64,000 nucleotides of DNA, from contig NZ_BAOS01000027.1 of assembly GCF_002443295.1 (NCBI RefSeq), positions 158,842 through 222,841 on the forward strand, in the 5' to 3' direction. Below are positions 54,619-64,000 of the stretch, piece after piece. The position numbers and the translations under genes were made by a program. The notes below the pieces were generated by a model. That model searched no databases, was not told where the DNA came from, and saw nothing but the letters and a program-made list of their open reading frames with translations. Every line of letters begins with the position of its first letter. Within the stretch, counting starts at the first letter, position 1. This DNA is from Candidatus Scalindua japonica. Its GTDB lineage: Bacteria; Planctomycetota; Brocadiia; Brocadiales; Scalinduaceae.

Positions 54619-54757
54619 AAGCAGGTTAATTTTGGTATACAAATCTTGTTCTATAATACCAGTTTAGTCAAGAGAGGGGTACATGATTTTGTTGATTTAC
54701 TACAGGATTGAGAAGATAGTTGAAATGTGCGACTTATCTTAAATGAATAACACTATA

Positions 54758-55579
54758 CTATTTACTATCAAGTTGTAATTCGGAGAATTTTGTGCCAAGT
54801 TCCTTCATTTTTTTCTGTACGTTTTGTTCTGTATTCAGATTCCAGTCATACGTTATCTTCTTCTCCATATGATGTACACGCTTTAACCTTTTCGGAGCAA
54901 ATGTGTTGACAAAGTCTGCAACTCCTTCATATCCTCCGGTTTCAAAATCTTTGCTGAACCATTTAAAAAGCGGTGTTGTGTTCAGCTTGTCCTTAACCTT
55001 TCTCAGATGCAGTGGGTTTTTCAGCGCATTTTTCACTACTATGTCTAATTGCATGTCTATTTGATTACTATTAAAAACTTCAGCGTTCAAACTGGGGCAT
55101 CCGACCGAAGCGCAGTTGATTGCAAAATGTATTCGCGGATCGGAGAGTGGGCGGATAACATTATGTTCAATGTCATCAAGGCTATAAAACACGCCGTCGA
55201 CCTCGTGATGTCTGTTCTTCCAGCCGATCTCTTTCATACCAGTTATCGGATAATTATTGACGACATCAACTATTGTAAAAAAGTTGTATGCGTTGATCCA
55301 GAATGCAAGCTTATCTTTTGTCCATTTCGGCGACGTAACTGTTTTTAATTTCTTCAGTTGGAGTACAATTTTTTCCTGGAGAGCAGAGTCATTCTTTATT
55401 TTATCATAGTCGACCGATGTATGACTGAAATCTCCATAGATAGAAGAAAACGTATTTACTGTAATGGCGCTATTTAATATTTCCTGATAACTATTCCATA
55501 ATGTATTGTCTCTTTCAGCAGATGTTGCATGCTGGGTAATAATGAACATAAGACAAAATATCTTAATAAATTTTTTCAT
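54758..55579 (-). CDS. DUF547-domain exported protein
   Basis: A signal peptide (FIKIFCLMFIITQHATSA) precedes DUF547: KLAFWINAYNFFTIVDVVNN, YSLDDIEHNVIRPLSDPRIHFA and INCASVGCPSLNAEVF. The conserved His, Asp and Cys suggest an enzymatic core, but the family has no confirmed activity. 273 residues. No operon partner in phase. Confidence 0.88.
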   Translation of the reverse strand: MKKFIKIFCLMFIITQHATSAERDNTLWNSYQEILNSAITVNTFSSIYGDFSHTSVDYDKIKNDSALQEKIVLQLKKLKTVTSPKWTKDKLAFWINAYNFFTIVDVVNNYPITGMKEIGWKNRHHEVDGVFYSLDDIEHNVIRPLSDPRIHFAINCASVGCPSLNAEVFNSNQIDMQLDIVVKNALKNPLHLRKVKDKLNTTPLFKWFSKDFETGGYEGVADFVNTFAPKRLKRVHHMEKKITYDWNLNTEQNVQKKMKELGTKFSELQLDSK

Positions 55580-55671
55580 GATTAAATTTTGTAGGGTTCG
55601 AGATTCACGATAAAAGCATTCGGGAATGACAGACTTCTCACTTAAAAGAGATTTGGTCTTAAGCTATCCAA

Positions 55672-58074
55672 TTACTTTATTCCCGCACGCCAGTCATCTT
55701 TTCCATAATAAGGAATTTGCTCTCGACTACGATTGTGACTATCTCCATGTTTTAATTTTGCGAAGGAGAGTACGTCCATAGGACACTCTGTTACACAGGC
55801 CGAACATCTTACACACTGTACATCGTTCATTGGAATACCCCTGTTTGCAAAACTCATTACATCTATACCCATATGACACACCCTTGTACAAATTTCGCAT
55901 GAGATACAATCCTTCTTTTCTGACAGGATTCGGTATCTGGTAAATCTTGTGTATATGTGCATTAGCGCCGCGAGCGGGCATCCATATCTGCACCAAATTC
56001 GCCCACCAAGAAAGAAGTAGACACCAAGGCCGAGAATGCCTGCAAATATTACGTCTATTACAAATTTGTATACACCCGTCATTGTATAGCTTAAAAGAGG
56101 AAATGAACTCCACATGCCTGATTTATTCAGATAGACAATTAGGGTAAAAATGATAGCAGCAAAAAGGATGATCTGTCCAACATTTTCAAGCCTTTTCGCC
56201 GTTGGGCCATGTGGTGTTTTACGCCTGTATTCATCTCCCAGTGTTTCTGCCATGCCCCCCACAACTGCAGATCCAGCCACAATATACACCTTTCCCATAA
56301 TGCCGGATAAGGAAAAATAGAATTAAGCCAGTCTGTACAAAAGGAAACCATGTCCAGAAAAAGCTACTTCCAAATTCCCACATATGAGCGGCCAGAATAA
56401 TATTAAAGCAAAACTACTCCATTTGCCGCTCGGGAAGAGCTCTGTCACTGCCCAGTGATTTGTACCCAGATTAGCCAGGATGAGAGGCTCGTACAGATGA
56501 AACGGAAAGAGAAAAAGAAAGAAAATTTGAATCGACACAAGGGTCGTCATCTGCCAGAAAACGTAGAGTGTTTTTCTGACGTATATACGGCGTATACCAA
56601 AGATGAGCATCGTTACACAATAGAAAAGGGAATACCAATATGTAGGTGATTCAATCCACTCTGCCGTCACCATAGTGTTATGCAGCGATTTAGAAAAATA
56701 TAATATCGTAAAAAACCCGCTTACTCCAATGAAATATGTATACTTAAATGCATGCCATGGAGTTCGAAAGTTAGTTCTCCCGTGTCTTGCTAATAAACCC
56801 AGAGATCCGATTCCGGAAATTAAGAAAACCATCGAGCCCGCCCATCCCAGGATGAAGTTTAATGATGAATACCATTTGTAACCAGAAAGGTCCCAATTAA
56901 GCGGTGCTTTAAATGGCGCGCTTAAATATGCAATTATCTTTGCCCATACGGTATTAGATTCCACAAACAGATCAAAAGCGGTTCCTCCTTTACCAAAATA
57001 GAGCATAGAGAAGAAGCTTATTGACGCAACCATAAACCACCACCATGACACCCCTTTCTCTCCTTCCATACGTATGCCGCTACGTTTGAATAATTGTGTG
57101 GGCAGTTCACGGCCAATGAGGATAAAGATAACGTCATTAGGTATAGCTTTAACTTCTTCTTTTGTTTTCAGGAATACCTTTTCTTCTCGTATTTCTGTAA
57201 CTATTGATTCTAAAAATGGTATAATACTGCCTTGCTCAACCAGGCCATTGAACCTGTTTATATTTTCCTCTTTTGGTCTGGAAAACTCTTCTTTACGATA
57301 AGAGTGGGTTATTCTGTTTCCTGATTCTGCAAGTGCGATAGAACACTCCAGCGAACTGTCACCACCACCAACAACCAGAATATTTTTACCGGTAAATTCT
57401 CCCGGGTCGTACAATTTATTGAATACTTTTGGCAATAACTCACCGGGTACTTTGAGCTGACGGCTCTTACCGGCTTTTCCTATGGATAGTATCACCTTCT
57501 GCGCCAAATACATTTTTTTGTTTGTTTCGATATGAATTGTATTCTCTTCGCGACTGAGCTTATGTACAAAAGTCCCCACTTCAATATTAAGATTTTCTCT
57601 TTCTATCTGGATCGTCAGTTCATGCAGGAGCGTCTCCTTGGTACCGTCAGCCATTTCTAATGGGACTTCCAGCCGAACTCTATCCGGTTTCAATGTAATG
57701 GGCTTCTCTTTTGGAAAATTTTCTATTGTATTCAGGATGCGACTTGATTCTAAAATAATGTAATTAATGTTCCTTTTTTTGCATTCTATTGCCGCGGAAA
57801 TACCAGCGGGTCCGGCACCGACAATAACTAAGTCGTAGATGTCGGAATTATTCGCTTTTTCAGATGTAGTTTTTTGGCCAGAGAAGAGCCGTTTTACTAT
57901 TTTTGATCCTCCATCTGCAGCAAGTTTAAGCATGGGTATACCGGTCAAATCTCCTACAATATAGACACCCGGTAAAGAAGTTTCGTTTTGTTCATCTATT
58001 TCAGGATAGCTCTCGACACTGTTTTCTGGATTGTTCTTCTGGAGCCAATTGAAATAGTTTGATACAAAGTTCAT
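55672..58074 (-). pseudogene. Membrane flavin/iron-sulfur oxidoreductase fusion, two frameshifts
   Basis: Three frames make one protein. The start is ATG 58074 with AAGGAAAG upstream. Residues 1-300 form an FAD/NAD(P)H reductase like thioredoxin reductase or YpdA: DLVIVGAGPAGISAAIECKK and KNILVVGGGDSSLECSIAL. About seven membrane segments follow. The frame breaks near 56381-56386 (an extra AT in CATATG) and again in six G on the coding strand (plus C run 56255-56260). The repaired text reads WTWFPFVQTGLILFF, YCGWICSCGGMAETLG, then WCRYGCPLAALMHIY and two ferredoxin clusters (CISCEICTRVCHMG; CVRCSACVTECPMD), as in NapH/NosR. It would carry electrons from NAD(P)H through FAD across the inner membrane. 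Partner unknown. Confidence 0.85.
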
Positions 58075-58119
58075 AAACGTTCTTTCCTTACTTAATGCAT
58101 GAGGAGTTTTACTGTTTCT

Positions 58120-58185
58120 TATATCATACCCGAATTCCTTTATCGGGTATAACAAAAGCGGTATCCGCAAAAACCTAATCGGATG
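58120..58185. repeat. Partial copy of the 59664-59909 element
   Basis: ATACCCGAATTCCTTTATCG, then ACAAAAGCGG and CAAAAACCT, matches the right third of the 246-base element. The hairpin inside it is inverted relative to that copy. It lies just upstream of the oxidoreductase start. Confidence 0.6.
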
Positions 58186-58300
58186 TTTGTGAGAAAAAGT
58201 ATTAGTTGTTTGTTTTTATCTCGTTAAAGATCAAGTTACATCTTACTTTTGTATATATTGACAATTTATCTATTGGAATTATTCACTTAATTAAAGATCA

Positions 58301-59629
58301 TTATTTCTCCTGCTTCCGTTTTGATTTAAAGAATGCGAGTCTTTTCTTTATCTCCTTATCAAATCCAAAATCTGTCGGTTTATAATATTCTCTACTTTGA
58401 AGCTCTTCCGGTAAACAGGATTGTCCTGCGAAACCACCATGGTCATGTGGATACTTGTATCCTTTTCCATAACCAAGGTCTTTCATGAGGGACGTTGGTG
58501 CGTTTCTGATATGAAGAGGCACGCCCAATGCCCCTTTCTCTTTGACATCACTCAACGCGCTTAGATACGCCTTATAAGACGCATTGCTTTTTGGTGCTGT
58601 TGCAAGATAAGTCACACCCTGCGACAGAGGTATCCACCCCTCCGGCATACCGATAAAATGAAACGCGTCTTTTACGGAAACTGCCATCTGGATAGCAGAC
58701 GGATCAGCATTGCCTATATCCTCTGAAGCAAAAACAACCATGCGACGCGCGATAAAAAGAGGGTCTTCTCCTGCCTCTAACATACGTGCCAGCCAGTAGA
58801 GAGCCGCATCCGGATCACTGTCACGCATGGATTTGATAAAAGCAGAGATCACATTGTAGTGCTCCTCTCCGCCCTTATCATAAAGAAGTGCCTTCCGCTG
58901 CATCGCTTCCTGGGCGATTGACAGGGTAACCGTTCTCTTATCTGCCTTATTTGGTTCCGCCAGCATTACAGCTGTCTCAAGAGTATTTAAGGCGGACCTC
59001 GCCTCTCCATGAGAAAGGTCTGCGATGAAGTCAATAGCATTTTCATTTACCTCGACTTTTAAACTGGCAAGCCCACGTTCTTTATCTGATAAGGTATTGT
59101 TGATTATAGTTTTGATGCTTGCTATAGTGAGCTGTTTCAGTACCAGTACTTTACAACGGGAGAGCAGTGGTGCGTTAATCTCGAACGAGGGGTTCTCTGT
59201 TGTAGCGCCTATTAATGTGATAGTACCATCTTCCACGTGATGGAGGAAGGCATCCTGCTGGGACTTATTAAATCGGTGTATCTCATCGACAAAAAGAATA
59301 GTTCTTTTGCCGTAATATTTGAGCTGTTGCCGGGCATCTTCAATAACAGCCCGGATGTCCTTGACTCCTGACAATACAGCGGAGAAAGAGACAAAGTGGG
59401 CATCAAGGGATTTTGCAATAATTAAGGCTAATGTGGTTTTCCCAACACCCGGTGGACCCCAGAAAATCATTGATACCAACTCTTTTCTCTCCTTAAACCC
59501 GTTGAGGATTTTATCGGGACCTACCAGGTGTTCCTGTCCAACAAATTCAGCCAGGTTTTGCGGTCTCATCCTTTCCGCCAAAGGGGATTTTTTAGCAGAC
59601 TTTGCCCTTGTGTCAAATAAGTCAGCCAT
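58301..59629 (-). CDS. rarA: Replication-associated recombination protein RarA/MgsA
   Basis: A clamp-loader-type AAA ATPase: PLAERMRPQNLAEFVGQEHL, Walker A GPPGVGKTTLALI, Walker B ILFVDEIHRFNKSQQD, and sensor region ATTENPSFEINAPLLSRC. The C-terminal MgsA domain has ASEDIGNADPSA and FIGMPEGWIPLSQ. 442 residues. It acts at stalled replication forks. GAGGA lies before the ATG. Confidence 0.96.
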   Translation of the reverse strand: MADLFDTRAKSAKKSPLAERMRPQNLAEFVGQEHLVGPDKILNGFKERKELVSMIFWGPPGVGKTTLALIIAKSLDAHFVSFSAVLSGVKDIRAVIEDARQQLKYYGKRTILFVDEIHRFNKSQQDAFLHHVEDGTITLIGATTENPSFEINAPLLSRCKVLVLKQLTIASIKTIINNTLSDKERGLASLKVEVNENAIDFIADLSHGEARSALNTLETAVMLAEPNKADKRTVTLSIAQEAMQRKALLYDKGGEEHYNVISAFIKSMRDSDPDAALYWLARMLEAGEDPLFIARRMVVFASEDIGNADPSAIQMAVSVKDAFHFIGMPEGWIPLSQGVTYLATAPKSNASYKAYLSALSDVKEKGALGVPLHIRNAPTSLMKDLGYGKGYKYPHDHGGFAGQSCLPEELQSREYYKPTDFGFDKEIKKRLAFFKSKRKQEK

Positions 59630-59663
59630 TCTCAGTTATCCTCAATTCTAATTCCTGTTTTAA

Positions 59664-59909
59664 GCAGCAGCATCAGGTCAGATTTTTGCATATAACAAAT
59701 TAATTTTCCAAAACCGTCATTCTTGGCCGCCTTCCCGCCCGGCTCAACCGTTCGGACGGGTACCTATTCGGGCAGGCATGCACCCTGCATAAAGCATGCG
59801 AGGACAAGCTTAAGTGGGTGCCCAGATTGAACGGGCCAACTGGATACCCGATAAAAGAATTCGGGTATGACAAAAGCGGCATCTACAAAAACCTGACCTG
59901 ATGCTGCTG
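59664..59909. mobile_element. Miniature inverted-repeat element with 8-bp target duplication
   Basis: CAGCAGCATCAGGTCAG then A/G and TTTTTG occurs at the left end (from 59665) and as its reverse complement at the right end (to 59909), about 24 matched bases with one difference. TGTTTTAA at 59656-59663 and 59910-59917 is an 8-base direct repeat, as left by a transposase. The inside is GC-richer than the surroundings, with a hairpin (ACCCGATAAAAGAATTCGGG) and no coding frame. Non-autonomous element; its transposase is not in the window. Confidence 0.8.
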
Positions 59910-60084
59910 TGTTTTAAAAGTAATTATATTTCATTTTTGCAGAATTATTAAGCAATTCAACAAAATAATAGAAATCGTAATTAATAGCTTAGATAGTTAA
60001 GTCGTTACTTAAAGAGAATATTTTACTCATTAATGGTCAGCCAACAATTATGTTATCTAATTGTCGCTATTATGAGGAAAAAAG

Positions 60085-60113
60085 TTGAATTTGCCAGGTT
60101 GTTGTAATACTAT
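60085..60113 (+). promoter_or_regulatory. Predicted promoter
   Basis: TTGAAT (60085-60090), a 17-base spacer and TACTAT (60108-60113), about 70 bases before the start of the metalloprotease-like gene. Confidence 0.4.
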
Positions 60114-60185
60114 TGCGGGAACAATAAAATATTATTCGTTCCACAGTTCTATGTGGAACAAAATTTTATAGAAAGGCGCGATTAT

Positions 60186-60800
60186 ATGATTAAGATTGTA
60201 GATGGATATGATAACAGTAAACAGATATATGAAATGATTGAAAACGTTGTTGATGAATTGGGTATAAAACAGAAACTGGAAGAAGTTACTATTAAACATA
60301 CTCCGGCAGATTCTCCTATCGATATGAATTATCTCAGTTCGGATAATCGGTCACTTGTGCTGGAGATTGTGGACTCTTTAGACAACCTTGAGGGGCGGGT
60401 CAGGCATGAGCTTATGCATGTGGCTGACCAGTTAAACGAGAAGTTCCAACATAAAGAAAGTCTTGTTCCACCAGAAGGGACCGGTGCATTCAGAAGGTAT
60501 AAATACCTGTGGAATGTATATATAGACAGTCGCCTTATAAAGAGCGGTAACCCTTCCTACGATACTCAGGATGCCAGAGAAAAGGAGATAGCTGAGTGCT
60601 ATCCAGAGCTGAGTGAAGATCTCAGGAAAAAATGTTTTGATTTTCTCTGGGGAATTGAGAGCATTGATTTCGAGCAGATTTCAGCAATGAGTTACGATCT
60701 ATTTTCAACGTTTGATGAGCTTCGGTCTCTCGCCGAATCGCATGGAGAAAAGCAGGTTACGTTTGAGACAATGGAGGAGCTGAAAAACTACGGAAATTAG
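60186..60800 (+). CDS. Small HExxH metallopeptidase-like protein
   Basis: ATG 60186 with GAAAGGCG upstream; an open extension to 60153 has no support. 204 residues, acidic and soluble. VRHELMHVADQLNEKF has an HExxH motif (HELMH) followed by D, as in small zinc peptidases of the minigluzincin or DUF-type class. The rest (FRRYKYLWNVYIDSRLIKSG; REKEIAECYPELSEDL) is mainly helical. No family name recognised. Confidence 0.75.
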   Translation: MIKIVDGYDNSKQIYEMIENVVDELGIKQKLEEVTIKHTPADSPIDMNYLSSDNRSLVLEIVDSLDNLEGRVRHELMHVADQLNEKFQHKESLVPPEGTGAFRRYKYLWNVYIDSRLIKSGNPSYDTQDAREKEIAECYPELSEDLRKKCFDFLWGIESIDFEQISAMSYDLFSTFDELRSLAESHGEKQVTFETMEELKNYGN

Positions 60801-61150
60801 AAAGCCCCATTTGAAGGGGGAATAGATAGACAGGTAGTATGTTTTTCACTTTATTGCACATGTGAAAATGTATATCTGGTTGGCAAGCTGCTTTGCAAGC
60901 TGATAAGCACTATTGACTTAAAACTTTCGTTAACACTATGACGAATGGACTAGAGAGAAACTTTATGCTGTCAATTTTTCAGGCAACTGCAAATTTACTA
61001 TAAATTTTCTGCAATCAACAGAAAAATTGTTATAATCACCGGCATATCCATTCAGCTACAAAGAATTAGTTGCACAAACAGACCCTTCCAAAAACATTCT
61101 AACCCAGATGACGCTGGTTTTTAATGCACAAGTTTAATCAATTTGCAAAT
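60801..61150. other. Gap with AT-rich hairpins
   Basis: TTTTCTG and CAGAAAA form a short hairpin at about 61009-61029. No coding frame or clear terminator was found. Confidence 0.4.
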
Positions 61151-61573
61151 TTATAGGATTCCCGCATGTTTAAGCGCATCTGCCACCTTCTCATCCTTTA
61201 TTGCCAACTCTTTCAGCACTCGCTCTATCTTATCTTCCCGCTCCTCAAGCTCTCTGTTTTTTTTTACCGCAGGCGCAAGAGTTGTTCTCCTGTCCCACAG
61301 TACAAAGCTGAAAATGGCAAAGATTCCTGCAAGAACCACATATGTAAGATTTCTTAAATCGGCGATATCGCCCTGAAGCTCACCTCTTAAGTTGGCGATA
61401 TCCCCTTTAAGCTCACTTCTTAAATCATCAATCCTTTTGTTGATTGCCTTCTGCCATTCATCAAGCCTGATCAGCATCTCCCTGTCTTGCCGTATAAAAG
61501 ACGCGTCACTGGCATACCCGACGCACGAGAAACTTAATATCGACAGCATTGCGATTAAAATTACTTTCTTCAT
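61151..61573 (-). CDS. Coiled-coil protein with signal and one membrane segment
   Basis: A signal peptide (KKVILIAMLSILSFSCVGYA) precedes a coiled coil with an 11-residue repeat (LRSELKGDIAN, LRGELQGDIAD), then a membrane helix (LTYVVLAGIFAIFSFVLW) and a charged tail (LEEREDKIERVLKELAIKDE). GGAAGGTG lies upstream. 140 residues. Members of this coiled-coil class are often called DUF1640-like or YiaA-type, but I do not know a function. Confidence 0.75.
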   Translation of the reverse strand: MKKVILIAMLSILSFSCVGYASDASFIRQDREMLIRLDEWQKAINKRIDDLRSELKGDIANLRGELQGDIADLRNLTYVVLAGIFAIFSFVLWDRRTTLAPAVKKNRELEEREDKIERVLKELAIKDEKVADALKHAGIL

Positions 61574-61734
61574 CGATTAATAGCACCTTCCAATCTCGGA
61601 GTTCCATATTCGTACTTAAAGAATAGTATCAAAGATTTTAATCAATTTGTCAAGATGAAAGATTTATGCTTAGTGTTGAGTCTACAAAAAAGCTTTTTTA
61701 TATGAAAATTGGTGTGGAAATACGAGTCTAAATA

Positions 61735-61782
61735 CAAAAACCCAAGCCAAAACGGGGGAGGAAATGTTTTGACCTGGGTTTC
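61735..61782 (-). terminator. Terminator of the outer-membrane barrel gene
   Basis: AAACCCAAGCCAAAAC (plus strand) pairs with GTTTTGACCTGGGTTT over 16 positions with few mismatches; on the minus strand TTTTT follows the stem. It lies about 140 bases after the barrel gene's stop. Confidence 0.7.
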
Positions 61783-61918
61783 TACACAAACTTTAAAATT
61801 TGCGCAGCATAAAAAATACATCATACATCAAAAACTTAGTTCTTGATAATTCTCCGCCTGTCAATTGGTAAAGGTTATTATGGCAGACGGAGATAATAAA
61901 AACAGTAACCAATTAACA

Positions 61919-63499
61919 TTAAAATACGTATTCTGTGCCAAAAGCAAGTACGATTTCATCGTCATTAGTAAATTCGCCATCAGCACCATGTACCAGGCCC
62001 ATACCGGCTTCCTCTTGAGCGTCTGAAACATTGTACTTGTTATACCTGATTTCAGGTCTCAGCAGAAGGTTATTCGCAATGGTAATATTATGCGTATATG
62101 TTATTGAATACATTGAATGACCAAAGCCCTTTGCGCCGTCATCGTCATCAAAATATTCATACCTGAGAGCACCCTGCTGATTATCAGTGAAATCATACAT
62201 TGCATAGTATACCATCGCCCACCAGTGAGCGCTGCTGCCTGCGCTATTGTCTGCAGCAAGAGTTGCTGAGCCATCATCAAAACCATTCTCCTTAGCACGA
62301 CCGTGGTCCCAGTTAAACCCAAGGCTTAACTTATCAACCTGTGGTAATGCATAGGTCATTACCACATCGTACATAAATACATTTTGACTGGAATTACTGC
62401 CATTAAAGCCCCCAGAGCCATCCATAGATGTTTCCGGTCCGTTTATTGCGGCTAGGGAGATGAAGAAATCGTCATTAGGCTGGTAAGAAAGGTAAGCTCC
62501 GTATGACTTTCCCTCATTGTTATCTATATAAGTATCCCATCCATTAACATAGTTAAGTTATAATCCCCATTTGTCACTAGGAATAAATTCAGTTACATCA
62601 AAACTTACACCCATGTGTGTACATGGTATCTCATTATTGTAAACCATACCGTGCGTATAATTTGGGTTACCAATGTTTTCTACCAACTCATAGCCAATCC
62701 AGGTATACATTTTTCCCATGGTAATTGGAAGTTTCTTTCCAAGTACCGGCGCATTCCAGGTAATATTTGCTACTGCTAAAGAAAATCTATCGTTTGTACC
62801 TGAATCATTAGCACCAGAAACAGAAGCATCAAGAGAGGCATCATGAGAGTGTGCTAAAGTGGTGCCTGTTCTGCCTGCTGCTGTGCCTCCAAGCGTAGTA
62901 GTTGCTGCAGAAGCGGCATCATCATTTCCAGGGCCAAAGAAAGTAATACCTTGTGTCAATTCGCCCATATATATATGAGCCTGCCAGCCTATCGGGTGTT
63001 CGTCGGTTGCTTCCTTGTCAAAAAACATTGCAAAGTTTTGTAGCGAAAATGTGTTGTCATCATTTTCACCTATGAAGTTTACCTTACGATTTGCATTCCT
63101 GTTAGAAACATTTTCACCGGAGTTTCTCAGGTTATACATGAAATTGGTATCGATAAAACCACCAACGGTTACACCTTTGAACAAACCGCTTAAAATTGCA
63201 GAGCCTGCCATTGCCTCATTAACTGCGGAAGAGATATCTTCGCTCATTATTTCAGCCCTGATTTCGTCTTTGAAATCAGCCGTTATGACATCTCTCAGGC
63301 CAATTGTTGCCTCTTGTATATCAGCCTTTGTTTCGCTTTTAAGTTCGGCCATTAACTCTTGCTTGAGTTCTGCCTTTAATTCTTCTCTAAGTTCAGCTTT
63401 CAGCGCTTCCATATCTATACTCTGCGCAAAAGAGACACTGCCTAACATCAAAACTGCGAACATTGGCAGCAACAAATAAAATTTGATTTTAGCTATCAT
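61919..63499 (-). pseudogene. Outer-membrane beta-barrel porin-like protein with an in-frame stop
   Basis: The start ATG 63499 has GGGGAGG 7 bases upstream. A signal peptide (LLPMFAVLMLGSVSFAQ) is followed by a coiled coil (ALKAELREELKAELKQELM) that probably reaches the cell wall, then a beta barrel of alternating aromatic/polar strands. The frame is interrupted by a TAA at 62558-62560, then stays open in the same frame to 61919 (KWGL*LNYVNGWDTYIDNNEG), ending with the typical barrel C-terminus AFGTEYVF. No frame shift is involved, so a single-base change (for example in a Tyr, Lys or Gln codon) explains it. Repaired length 526. Upstream lies a possible stretch of promoter DNA. Confidence 0.85.
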
Positions 63500-64000
63500 T
63501 CATTTACCTCCCCATAACATAATAAAAAATTAAAATTCTATAATTTTCCAGCATGCATAAACGGACGCTACACACCAGAAAATACACATACATATAAAGG
63601 CTTTAAATACTTTCAATATACTAAAACGGCTGATATCGTCTGACGCAAACTGGCTAATATCAACTGCAATCATACCTAACTACTGCGTACAATGGTCGTT
63701 ATTTAATCAAAATAAAAAGTAAAGTCAAGAAAAAAATCATGCCACCGGCAAGTCCTATCAGGCTTCCGGAGGGGAAAACATGGACAATTAAATGATTAGT
63801 ATTATAATATGCTGAATCAATTTAACGTTGCCGATGGCCATGAATTACAAGACATTTTTAATTTGCAAAGCAGCCCATTTTAAGTCACGAGTAGTAAGAA
63901 TAAGCGCAATAATAGTGCCAAAGCATGTATGTTTTCAATAAAGAAATATTTCAAGTATTGTAATTAGCAACTCTTAATTCTTTAAACGAGGTCATTGTAC
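63500..64000. other. Upstream region of the barrel gene, to the window edge
   Basis: Apart from the strong ribosome-binding site at about 63507-63513 (GGGGAGG on the minus strand), I see no gene, repeat match or clear promoter. The region is AT-rich. Confidence 0.5.

Noticed and set aside
62558..62560. Selenocysteine or pyrrolysine readthrough in the barrel gene
   Set aside because: The codon is TAA, not TGA or TAG, and no catalytic context exists.
1..64000. CRISPR array, cas genes, restriction or other defence system
   Set aside because: No regularly spaced repeats and no matching protein motifs were found on either strand.

Overview
The window is about 64 kb of AT-rich bacterial DNA from a Gram-negative-type cell. 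It has an outer-membrane barrel protein, lipoproteins, SurA/HtrA-type periplasmic folding factors and two S41 processing proteases. Gene content fits a planctomycete, perhaps an anammox-type Brocadiales such as Scalindua: an mcsA-mcsB-clpC cluster with no CtsR beside it, a hexulose-phosphate synthase/RraA fusion, DUF3179 and DUF547 proteins, and a split-off LarB. That placement is my inference from gene content; no rRNA is present. Most genes are housekeeping. I found no CRISPR array, prophage or recognisable defence island.

Layout. 1-2.3 kb: an S41 protease running off the left edge, then tRNA-Val and tRNA-Asp. 3-5.7 kb: an exported protein and a YbiT-like ABC-F ATPase. 6-8.4 kb: an iron-sulfur flavoprotein, a TlpA-like thioredoxin and a wrecked phosphate permease. 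8.5-12.6 kb: an operon of two glycosyltransferases around a DUF3179 protein, flanked by related repeats. 12.7-15.3 kb: the most unusual gene, a PqqD-like/radical SAM-SPASM/ArsM fusion. 15.3-16.6 kb: a graveyard with a broken DUF4160/DUF2442 pair and an ATPase relic. 16.8-26.2 kb: small unknown genes, then nnrD, larB, tsaD, an S41 protease, tRNA-Phe, ribF and a SurA-like protein. 26.5-32.9 kb: topA, htrA, a thymidylate kinase, and a hemerythrin/redox pair. 33.2-41.6 kb: thiL-tsaE-mutL, rpsU, a YhcC-type radical SAM protein, tRNA-Gly, a LysM/M23 lipoprotein, a HIT protein, dgt and ispD. 42-51.8 kb (minus): paralogous SHOCT lipoproteins, radA, then clpC-mcsB-mcsA-HPS/RraA-queD and a CopD-like membrane protein. 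52-60.8 kb: dnaJ, a SprT/DUF2786 protein, a DUF547 protein, a membrane flavin/iron-sulfur oxidoreductase, rarA and a small metalloprotease-like gene. 61-64 kb: a coiled-coil membrane protein and an outer-membrane barrel gene interrupted by an in-frame stop.

Two sequence-level themes stand out. First, several genes (ribF, nnrD, the phosphate permease, DUF4160, DUF2442, the redox fusion) carry single-base reading-frame breaks, mostly in homopolymer runs. ribF and probably nnrD are genes a cell should keep intact, so some of these may be sequencing errors rather than decay. Second, there are small non-coding mobile-like repeats: one 246-bp element at 59664-59909 with matching terminal inverted repeats and an 8-bp target duplication, and another dispersed family at about 2834-2951 and 31385-31508.
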